Of a stretch of DNA of 64,000 nucleotides, positions 54,875 through 62,284 are shown piece by piece (position 1 is the first letter of the stretch; each line of letters starts with the position of its first letter). Source of the stretch: Polynucleobacter sp. VK25 (GTDB lineage Bacteria > Pseudomonadota > Gammaproteobacteria > Burkholderiales > Burkholderiaceae). The notes beneath the pieces are model-generated. The model saw nothing but the letters and a program-made list of their open reading frames with translations, was not told the origin of the DNA and ran no database searches. The stretch covers positions 248,001-312,000 of the forward strand of contig NZ_CP061288.1 in NCBI RefSeq assembly GCF_018687355.1, given 5' to 3'. Both the position numbers and the translations under genes were made by a program.

Positions 54875-55662
54875 AGATTTCAGTTTTGATGGCAATAAAT
54901 TCTTTTGATGAGTATTTTGAAGATGCTTATTTAAGCATTATTAATCAATCTTTTGAAGATTTTGATTTTCATATCATTGCTAATGGCATGAGCGAGCATC
55001 AATACGCTGCTTTAATTAACAGGGTACAAGGGGGTGATAATGTTTGCGTTCATCGTCTTGAGCTTTCGGGTTTAGCAAATGCTTTGAACTACGGCCTTAT
55101 TTATGCGAGAGGTGAATTTATAGCAAGGATGGATGCTGACGATATTGCCCACCCTTTAAGGCTCGAGTCTCAATATTATGAAATGATTGGTGGTGAGGGA
55201 TTGGATGTATTAGGCACAAAAGTTGAATTAATTGATTCAAAAGGCATAGTCCTCCAGCAAACTTTTAAGTTTTATGAAACTAATAAGGAAATTAGAAGGG
55301 TTTTGCCATACAGAAATCCCCTTGTTCATCCAAGTTTAATGATCAGACGCTCAGCTTTGCTTTCGGTTGGCGGTTATAGGTACGGACACATGTCAGAAGA
55401 TCATGAGCTCTTTATTCGATTGGCGAGAAATCCTGAAATTCGTTTTAAGAATGTAAATAAATCCCTACTTTTTTACCGGCGTCATCAGGGGCAAATAACT
55501 TCGGTAAAAAATGCTAAAAAAAATTATGCTGAGATTTCAGGTTTCCTTTTCACCGAGTTCTTACTGACAAAAAATATTTTATACATAGTTGGAATAATTG
55601 CAGTGCACCCCAGAATTAGGTCTTTGAGACATTTTTTCAAAAAAATTATGGGTGTGATGTGA
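54871..55662 (+). CDS. Glycosyltransferase family 2 protein
   Basis: GT2 enzyme, 263 residues, with N-terminal KISVLMAINSFDEYFEDAYLSIINQ, the DxD-type MDADD (87-91) binding the metal-nucleotide-sugar, and NPLVHPSLMIRRSALLSVGGY near 148-168. Resembles amylovoran/galactosyl-type GT2 proteins, but donor is not certain. Overlaps wzx by 4 bases and the next gene by 4. Confidence 0.9.
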   Translation: MKISVLMAINSFDEYFEDAYLSIINQSFEDFDFHIIANGMSEHQYAALINRVQGGDNVCVHRLELSGLANALNYGLIYARGEFIARMDADDIAHPLRLESQYYEMIGGEGLDVLGTKVELIDSKGIVLQQTFKFYETNKEIRRVLPYRNPLVHPSLMIRRSALLSVGGYRYGHMSEDHELFIRLARNPEIRFKNVNKSLLFYRRHQGQITSVKNAKKNYAEISGFLFTEFLLTKNILYIVGIIAVHPRIRSLRHFFKKIMGVM

Positions 55663-56390
55663 TAGCCGTCTCTATCGTTAGCCATCATCATGGAGAGTTT
55701 TTGCCGGCGCTTATAGTTGCTCTTGATCAATTTCCTGAGGTAGAAAAAATAATATTGACAATCAATGTTCCTGATGAATCATATCTACCTAAATCAGATA
55801 AGCTTCAGGTCATAAGGAATTTGTCACCAAAGGGATTTGGTGACAATCATAACTCCGCTTTTGAAGAATGCTATAGTGATTTTTTCTGTGTTTTAAACCC
55901 AGATATTTTTTTCTTAGAAAATCCATTTCCTCTATTGCTTGATATTTTTTTAAATCAATCCGTTGGGGTTTCTGCACCATTAGTTTGCAATCAGAGTTTG
56001 GATATTGAAGATAGCTTTCGCAATTTTCCAAGTCTGAGCTCTTTGTTTTTAAAAGTTTTTTTTGATAAAAAGGGTCAGTCCAATTATCAAGGTGATGGTG
56101 AGCCTTTTTTAAGTGACTGGGTAGCGGGTATGTTTATGCTTTTTGAGAGAAAAACTTTTTCCATCCTTGGTGGTTTTGACCGCAAGTATTATTTATATTA
56201 TGAGGACGTTGATATTTGCGCAAGAGTCTGGAGTATCAATAGGTCAGTATATGTAGTTCCTGCTGCGAAAGTAATACATGATGCACGTAGACAAAGTCAT
56301 AAAAACTTGAAATTTTTTTTATGGCATCTTAAAAGTTTAACAAGGTATCTTGTAAAAAATTTTAATTTGCCCAAAAGGACCCAGGGGTGA
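55659..56390 (+). CDS. Glycosyltransferase family 2 protein, rhamnosyltransferase-like
   Basis: A 243-residue GT2 of the WbbL-like group: VSIVSHHHGEFLPALIVALDQ, VLNPDIFF (78-85), DWVAGMFMLFERKTF and GGFDRKYYLYYEDVDICAR (170-188). The YYEDVDIC motif is typical of dTDP-rhamnose-using enzymes, and dTDP-rhamnose genes are present at the window's left edge; the sugar is nonetheless inferred. GTG start, coupled to the previous gene (GTGA). Confidence 0.85.
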   Translation: MIAVSIVSHHHGEFLPALIVALDQFPEVEKIILTINVPDESYLPKSDKLQVIRNLSPKGFGDNHNSAFEECYSDFFCVLNPDIFFLENPFPLLLDIFLNQSVGVSAPLVCNQSLDIEDSFRNFPSLSSLFLKVFFDKKGQSNYQGDGEPFLSDWVAGMFMLFERKTFSILGGFDRKYYLYYEDVDICARVWSINRSVYVVPAAKVIHDARRQSHKNLKFFLWHLKSLTRYLVKNFNLPKRTQG

Positions 56391-57298
56391 AAAAAATTGC
56401 AATTGTAGGTGCAGGGGGATATGTGGGGTCACACTTATATTCCTATCTACGCTCCAGGGGGTATGAGTGCACAGGAATAGCAAGAAATCCAAATATTGAG
56501 GGCGTGCTGAAATGTGATATTTTTGAGGTGGATAAGCTTAGCGCGCTGATTAATGGGGCTGACGTGGTGGTCAATTGCGTGGGTTATGCCCATTCAGTAA
56601 GCTCTAAGTTTGATAAAACTCAAAAATTTAAGCACCAATCTCTAAATTACGAATCAGTGATCAGTTTAGCTGCATCCTGCAAAAAGGCTAACGTATCTAA
56701 AATCGTCAATATATCATCGATCAAGGCTTACGCTCCTGACTCAGACTTTTATAGTAAATATAAGAAAGCAGCCGAAGATTATCTGAGGGACCCTGCCTGT
56801 CAAATTTTTTTTAGCTCTGTTAATTTGAGAATTCCCATGGTTTTCGGAAAAAGTAGTAAGGGGTATTTGGCATTGATGGCCCGTTATGTCAAAAATGGCA
56901 TCTTCCCTCCGATTCCGGAGACTCGGAACCGTAGATCTATGATTCATATTGATGACCTAACTACGGCTATTGAAGTTGCAATTAATAACGATAATATCAA
57001 CGGAAAAGTCCTCGCTGTATCGGCGTTATATGCTCCATCAGGCAGGGAGATTTTTGATAAATTTAGAGAGATTTACGGCTACAGAAAATTATCTATTGAG
57101 GTTCCTAAGTTCCTTTTTGTAATTTCGGCAATAATCTGCGATATCTTGCAGGAAGTTATTCGTAATGAGCTGCCTTATAACTCTTTAACCCTTACAAAAT
57201 TAATGGATGATGCATATTACCCAGCCGAGGAATTTATGTCCCTAACAGAATGGAGCCCTAAAATCAGCCTATTTGAGGGCCTGAAAGATTACAAATAA
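56387..57298 (+). CDS. NAD-dependent epimerase/dehydratase
   Basis: Extended SDR of 303 residues starting at GTG 56387. Rossmann motif IVGAGGYVGSHL (6-17), NCVGYAHS (63-70), and SSIKAY (110-115) with Tyr122 and Lys126 as YxxxK. It resembles WbpV-type sugar-nucleotide 4-epimerases or reductases found beside initiating glycosyltransferases. No specific substrate can be assigned. Overlaps the previous gene by 4 bases and ends the tight run. Confidence 0.83.
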   Translation: MKKIAIVGAGGYVGSHLYSYLRSRGYECTGIARNPNIEGVLKCDIFEVDKLSALINGADVVVNCVGYAHSVSSKFDKTQKFKHQSLNYESVISLAASCKKANVSKIVNISSIKAYAPDSDFYSKYKKAAEDYLRDPACQIFFSSVNLRIPMVFGKSSKGYLALMARYVKNGIFPPIPETRNRRSMIHIDDLTTAIEVAINNDNINGKVLAVSALYAPSGREIFDKFREIYGYRKLSIEVPKFLFVISAIICDILQEVIRNELPYNSLTLTKLMDDAYYPAEEFMSLTEWSPKISLFEGLKDYK

Positions 57299-57511
57299 TT
57301 AAGTAATTATTTTGAAGTTTTGCTTTGAGTTGTAATCTATCCAGCATTTTTTTTGGGGGGCATGTTTCGTATGCCGTAAGTGTCAGCGGCCTCATGAAAA
57401 GACTTTAGCAACATCTAAACATGCCATGTATATCGAATAGTTTATATACCAGAGGATTGATTGTGTATAACAAAACTATTAAAAAACTTATTAAGGCTTG
57501 CCAGGGAAATT

Positions 57512-58657
57512 ATGAGTTGGATTAAAACCTTTTTATTAGCATTTATTTTGTTTTTGCTAACGCTAAAAACTATAGATATTGCCTGGGGCTTCATCTCTCC
57601 GTCTGAAAGGGTTAATGGCAGCGTAAGGTCCATCTCTCTTCGAGAGATACCCCCGAATACAGAGAGCTATACAACTCCAACTACTTATTATTTAAGTAGA
57701 ACGGAAAATCTTGAAAAGAAGAATTACAAGTACAGAACAGACTCAAATGGGTTTATATTAGGCAAGGCAAATTCAGAAAAAGATTCCGCTAAGGTGGATA
57801 TTATATTTTTTGGCGGAAGTACAACTCAATGTATTTTAGTTGATGAAGATATAAGATTTCCAGCACATATTTCAGATTTGATTACTCGCAAAGATGGTGC
57901 GCCAATAGTTGCTTTAAATGCAGGAATGGGGGCCAGCAACTCGATGCATTCCCTTATCTCGCTAATTGGAAAAGGATTGCCAAAGAGGCCAAAATATGCT
58001 TTTTTAATGCATGCTATTAACGACCTAACCCTGCTAGAGCTAGTCCCTTCATACTGGGATGCGCCGACTGACAGAGCTTTGGTAGTTAGCGGCCAAAGGG
58101 AGGATTTTGGCTTCAAATATTTTTCCTTTAACTTCATTAAGCAAGTTCTTATTCCAAATACATGGCCCGAGTATAAATACATTATTTCAAATATCGCCAG
58201 CAAATATAATGTAAATTTAGACCATAAAAAATATAAATTATCATCACGAAACTACATCGAAATTAGACGTAGTGTTCATGACCAATTTAAAAAATCTCTC
58301 ATTTCTTTTGTTGAAATTTCAAGAGCATGGGGGATTGAGCCGGTTCTAATGACCCAATTCAATAGAATTCATATGGGTGATAAATTTATTCAAGAAGTTT
58401 ATGAAAAAGACTCTCAAACCGGCATTAATTGGGATGATTTTGTATCTCTATATGCGGTAATGAACGAAATAACGCGTGAGGTCGCTCGCGAAAAAAAGGT
58501 TACCTTAATTGATCTGGATAAAGAGATCCCTTCGAATTCAAAATATATTTATGATGCCGTTCATTTAAATGGGGAAGGCAGCAAATTGGTGGGGAAAGTT
58601 ATTGCCAGGCGCCTATCAGAGCGGTACCAGAAAGATTTCAGCTTATCAGCCCAGTAG
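57512..58657 (+). CDS. SGNH/GDSL hydrolase-like membrane-anchored protein
   Basis: A 381-residue protein with one N-terminal membrane anchor (about 5-25) and an SGNH domain: FGGSTTQ with the nucleophile Ser103 (100-106), NAGMGASN (136-143), Asn170 in HAIND (167-171) and Asp348/His351 in YDAVHLNGEG. Start ATG 57512 follows AGGGA; an earlier TTG at 57461 is less likely. SGNH proteins of this kind often act with O-acetyl or other acyl groups on polysaccharide at the periplasmic side; exact reaction unknown. Confidence 0.8.
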   Translation: MSWIKTFLLAFILFLLTLKTIDIAWGFISPSERVNGSVRSISLREIPPNTESYTTPTTYYLSRTENLEKKNYKYRTDSNGFILGKANSEKDSAKVDIIFFGGSTTQCILVDEDIRFPAHISDLITRKDGAPIVALNAGMGASNSMHSLISLIGKGLPKRPKYAFLMHAINDLTLLELVPSYWDAPTDRALVVSGQREDFGFKYFSFNFIKQVLIPNTWPEYKYIISNIASKYNVNLDHKKYKLSSRNYIEIRRSVHDQFKKSLISFVEISRAWGIEPVLMTQFNRIHMGDKFIQEVYEKDSQTGINWDDFVSLYAVMNEITREVAREKKVTLIDLDKEIPSNSKYIYDAVHLNGEGSKLVGKVIARRLSERYQKDFSLSAQ

Positions 58658-58761
58658 TTCCGCATAAAAAATAATACAATGACTTCATGCATTTGCATAC
58701 TTTGATTTTTTTGCTTCTCAAAAATACGGTTGCAACATGAATTTATAAAGGCGCTGTTTGT

Positions 58762-59802
58762 ATGAATGTTTCGGAATCTAATTCAATTAATTGGGGCATT
58801 GTAGGCGTAGGCGCTATATCAAAAAAATTTGTTAAAAATTTTTCACTTTTAAAGAATTGTTCAATCACATCCATCTGCTCTAGAAGCATCGAAAAGGCTA
58901 ATGCATTTGCAAATGAATTTGGGTTAGATTATGCCTATGGGTCGCCCATGGAAATGATTTTGTCTTCGGGCATTGATGCGGTTTATATTGCAACCCCTAT
59001 TTCAACTCATTTTGAGATTGCAAAGTTATTTCTTAGGCACGGAATCTCTGTATTGGTAGAAAAGCCGATAGTGGTTAATGTTGATCAATTAGATATTTTG
59101 TATGAAATTGCAAATAACAATAAAGCATATATTCTTGATGGTATGTGGACTTTATATAATAGAAATATACAAAAAATATCTGACAAAAATTTCATCCAAA
59201 AATTTGGTCGTCTACAACACATGGAATCTACGCTGGCATTCAACAATACAATAGTTGCTAATGAGTTGTTTGAGTCCAAGGAGTATGGCGGCGCCTTGGC
59301 TGATTTGGGTGTTTATCAAATTTACATTGCCTCTTTATTTTCACGCCTGGATATTGCTCATACAGCCTGCAGTTTTATTAAGAATTCTTCGAGTGTAGAT
59401 CTAACCTACAACATTGTATTGTTAGGAGATAATATTTCCGCTCGATTAAGTGGTTCGATTGTTGCGCCTGAACATAGTTTTTTCAAAGTAATTTCTGATG
59501 AATATGAAATTTTAATACCCCATCCAATTTTTAATCCAAAAATTATTATTTTTCTACCTAAAAATAGGCTTTCTATTAAAAAAAATATTTTTTGTTTTTT
59601 TCTTTCTCTTGAAAGTGTTTTTAATTATCTTTTGCAGTTGGCTGGTGATAAACTACTTTCAAAAAAATATAATCCACTTCACTATCAAGTATTGGATATT
59701 AATGATTTAATTTCAGGAAAAAAATTGCAGCCATTGATATCATATAATTTTACTAGGCGCGCTATTCAAACTTTGGAAGATGCTATAAAAGTTCGAAATT
59801 AG
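58762..59802 (+). CDS. Gfo/Idh/MocA family oxidoreductase
   Basis: NAD(P)-dependent sugar oxidoreductase, 346 residues. N-terminal IVGVGAISKKFVKNF (13-27), SRSIEKANAFANEFG, YIATPISTHFEIAK and EKP at 100-102 (the catalytic Lys). It resembles dihydrodiol dehydrogenase or sugar-keto-reductase members and probably forms a modified sugar for the polymer. It is 104 bases after the SGNH gene and followed by the PhyH-like gene. Confidence 0.86.
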   Translation: MNVSESNSINWGIVGVGAISKKFVKNFSLLKNCSITSICSRSIEKANAFANEFGLDYAYGSPMEMILSSGIDAVYIATPISTHFEIAKLFLRHGISVLVEKPIVVNVDQLDILYEIANNNKAYILDGMWTLYNRNIQKISDKNFIQKFGRLQHMESTLAFNNTIVANELFESKEYGGALADLGVYQIYIASLFSRLDIAHTACSFIKNSSSVDLTYNIVLLGDNISARLSGSIVAPEHSFFKVISDEYEILIPHPIFNPKIIIFLPKNRLSIKKNIFCFFLSLESVFNYLLQLAGDKLLSKKYNPLHYQVLDINDLISGKKLQPLISYNFTRRAIQTLEDAIKVRN

Positions 59803-59881
59803 CCCAATTTTTTATTATTATCAAATTTTTAGAGACTATTACAACTTTTTTGAGCCTTCTTCTGGGCCTGGAGGATCTGTT

Positions 59882-60673
59882 ATGAATAAATTAGATCGTA
59901 AAAAATTTGATGAAGAGGGATTTTTGGTATTAGAGTCTGTATTTTCTCTGGAGGAGTGCAAAAAACTTCAGCGAGAAATTGAAGCTCATATAGCCACTGG
60001 TTTAATGCCATTAACAAAAAAAGATGCCCATCAAGAGTTGATCACCCACAACTCTATTCTCAAGGTTTGTGATGAATTAATGGGTGGTGTTGGCTTTAGG
60101 TTTCACCATCTTCATTCTGCACGCCATGAAGAGGGAATGAAATCTATGGGTTGGCATCATGATTATGAGCTTGCGGATCAACCCCGCAAACATCTAATGC
60201 TTCATTTTTTAATTTATTTGAGTGGATTAAATGGTGAAATTGGCGAATTATTGGTTGTACCAGGATCGCATCGGATGCTTGTAAAAAGCCGTCAGTTCTT
60301 TAAAAAGGATTTTGATTTTTTTGAGGGCTATAAGGTGATAGATAAATTAGCGCCGGGATCTTTGGTTGTCATAAATTCTGCAACCATTCATTCTCGTCGA
60401 GCACGATCGGGTGGAGGAAATAGCCCCCGTTATTTTATAGATCTTTCTTATTGTCAAGAAACCACAAAATGGCCAAGATATTGCGGAAGAAATGATTGGG
60501 GCAATGTGCTTGCAAATTTATCACTCTGGGCAAAAGACGATCGCGCTCGCTTAATTGTCCGTGATGATTGTTACTTTACGCCATTGAATAACTATTTCTA
60601 TAGTAGATTACGAAACATAATGATTCCTAAAATTTCAAAAATTCGAAAGAATTTCAAGGCATTTTTTGCATAA
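59882..60673 (+). CDS. Phytanoyl-CoA dioxygenase (PhyH) family protein
   Basis: A 263-residue non-heme Fe(II)/2-oxoglutarate dioxygenase of the PhyH family. The iron triad is visible: His92 or His93 and Asp94 in GWHHDYE, and distal His170 in SATIHSRRARSG, with Arg172/173 suited to bind 2-oxoglutarate. Length is normal. Within a polysaccharide cluster it may hydroxylate a sugar or acyl substituent; the substrate is unknown. It directly precedes the initiating sugar transferase. Confidence 0.82.
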   Translation: MNKLDRKKFDEEGFLVLESVFSLEECKKLQREIEAHIATGLMPLTKKDAHQELITHNSILKVCDELMGGVGFRFHHLHSARHEEGMKSMGWHHDYELADQPRKHLMLHFLIYLSGLNGEIGELLVVPGSHRMLVKSRQFFKKDFDFFEGYKVIDKLAPGSLVVINSATIHSRRARSGGGNSPRYFIDLSYCQETTKWPRYCGRNDWGNVLANLSLWAKDDRARLIVRDDCYFTPLNNYFYSRLRNIMIPKISKIRKNFKAFFA

Positions 60674-60715
60674 AAATTGCCCAGTCTTGTAATGCAAGCT
60701 TGCTAAAAATATAAA

Positions 60716-61324
60716 TTGGAAAAATATCTCAGGCCTATTGGTCCTTCGCATGCATATTCTTATGTTAAGAGATTTTGCGACGTTATTTTCTCTGCGTCTC
60801 TACTGCTTTTACTTTCCCCAGTTATTATTATAATTTCTGTAATTAGTTTTTTTAAACTAGGGCGCCCCATCCTTTTCTTCTCAACAAGGGTTGGCCAAAA
60901 AAATGGTTTTTTTTTCATGCCCAAGTTTCGCACTATGGATAAAGGTGCTCCTATAGTTGCTACACATCTTTTGGAGGGAGTCGATCATATAATCACACCA
61001 TTTGGTTCATTTTTGCGAAGAACTAGCCTGGACGAGCTACCTCAGCTCTGGAGTATATTAGTCGGAGAAATGTCGGTTGTGGGTCCAAGACCTGCGCTAT
61101 TTAATCAAATTGATCTTATTGAATTGCGCACCAAGAATAATGTTCATTTGTTGAAGCCCGGCTTGACCGGCTGGGCCCAGGTAAATGGAAGAGATAACCT
61201 ATCCATTCATGATAAGGTCGAGTTTGAGGTTGAATACCTAAATAAAATATCTTTTATCCTTGACTGTAAGATCATTATTCTTACTGCTATAAAGGTATTA
61301 TTTCAAAGCGATGTTGTTCACTAA
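60716..61324 (+). CDS. Undecaprenyl-phosphate sugar phosphotransferase (initiating)
   Basis: Bacterial sugar transferase of the WcaJ/WbaP C-terminal type, 202 residues, starting at TTG 60716. A membrane-associated N-terminal helix (about 18-46) is followed by FMPKFRTMDKGAP, RRTSLDELPQLWSILVGEMS (101-120) with VVGPRP, and KPGLTGWAQVNGRD. It transfers the first sugar phosphate to undecaprenyl phosphate, starting each repeat unit. The carrier is recycled by UppP at 3.8 kb. Confidence 0.92.
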   Translation: MEKYLRPIGPSHAYSYVKRFCDVIFSASLLLLLSPVIIIISVISFFKLGRPILFFSTRVGQKNGFFFMPKFRTMDKGAPIVATHLLEGVDHIITPFGSFLRRTSLDELPQLWSILVGEMSVVGPRPALFNQIDLIELRTKNNVHLLKPGLTGWAQVNGRDNLSIHDKVEFEVEYLNKISFILDCKIIILTAIKVLFQSDVVH

Positions 61325-61710
61325 TAAAAGCCTTTTAAATAATCCCGCATGGTTTCATATATCCTAGACACTCTGGTATTCTAAGTATCCCAATTAATGT
61401 AGTATCAACGTACATTGCTGCAATTATTTACTACAGAAAAATACTTTTTACTTTTGGGTCTAAATTAACAGTGGTTTTATATTTTTCTTGTATTGATATT
61501 TGCATCAATTATCACATCATAGCCAATTTATATTAATGTCCTTTTGGCTTGAGTTGCTGGAGTTTTAGAAAATACTGAGAAAAGTCTCCAATGGGGGATT
61601 GTGACTGAGTCCTTACTGCAATTTATAAGGCTACGGCTGTTTAAAGCTTTTTGGGGTTGAGGGAGCAAGTATTGCCCTATCGAATAAATAGGTGCAGTTA
61701 TAATTCTTAT
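61325..61710. other. 386-base intergenic stretch, no gene recognised
   Basis: The A/T-rich gap between the sugar transferase and the SxtJ-like gene holds no start-to-stop frame of protein-like character and no clear hairpin or promoter. Former genes may have been lost here, since a nucleotide-sugar dehydratase often follows the initiating transferase, but no remnant was recognised. Confidence 0.4.
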
Positions 61711-62115
61711 ATGGTGAACAGTGTTAAAAACAATGTAAATATGCCTTCCAATCAAAAATTTGGCTTGTTGTTTAGCGCTATCTTTTTTGGATCTTCTATC
61801 TATTTTCAGTGGAAAAACTATTCCTGGTTGGTGATTTGCTTACTATTTTTAGCCATTCTTTTTCTATTATTTACTATCTGCGCACCCATCATATTGGCGC
61901 CACTTAATCGAGCTTGGTTTGCCTTAAGTTTATTTTTAGGAAAATTAATTAGTCCTATGGCCTTAAGTATAATTTTTTTTGTTTTGATTGTGCCTGTTGC
62001 CTTGGTAACTCGTTTGTTTGGTAGGGATGAATTATTGCTAAAAAAACGCCAATCTATGAGTTATTGGATTAATAAACCACCAATCAAGCCGGATTCATTT
62101 AAAAATCAATTTTAA
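61711..62115 (+). CDS. SxtJ family membrane protein
   Basis: A 134-residue protein (ATG 61711; an ATG at 61741 is also possible) with three to four hydrophobic helices: about 17-32, 38-60, 68-85 and 89-108. The family is named for sxtJ of the saxitoxin cluster. NRAWFALSLFLGKLISPMALSIIFFVLIVPVAL and RKSMSYW-like SMSYWINKP are typical. Biochemical function is not known; the strict linkage to a carbamoyltransferase suggests a partner role. Confidence 0.82.
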   Translation: MVNSVKNNVNMPSNQKFGLLFSAIFFGSSIYFQWKNYSWLVICLLFLAILFLLFTICAPIILAPLNRAWFALSLFLGKLISPMALSIIFFVLIVPVALVTRLFGRDELLLKKRQSMSYWINKPPIKPDSFKNQF

Positions 62116-62124
62116 GGATTAATT

Positions 62125-62274
62125 TTGAGCTTTCTAAAAGAGCTGTGGGCATTTTTGAGTTACCGAAAAAAGCTTTGGCTGTTACCCATCATCGTTGTTA
62201 TGGTGGTACTTGGTGCTTTGTTAGTTTTTGCCCAAGGTTCAGTTTTGGCTCCATTCATTTATACGCTCTTTTAA
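62125..62274 (+). CDS. DUF5989 (SxtK-like) small membrane protein
   Basis: A 49-residue protein starting at TTG after TTAAGGATTAA, found by translating the gap. It starts MSFLKELWAFLSYRKKLWLL and has one membrane helix (about 19-38), with the LKELWxFLxxRKKxWLLP pattern of DUF5989, which accompanies SxtJ and carbamoyltransferases. It begins 9 bases after the SxtJ stop and ends 10 bases before the carbamoyltransferase start. Confidence 0.88.
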   Translation: MSFLKELWAFLSYRKKLWLLPIIVVMVVLGALLVFAQGSVLAPFIYTLF

Positions 62275-62284
62275 TTGGCTATCT

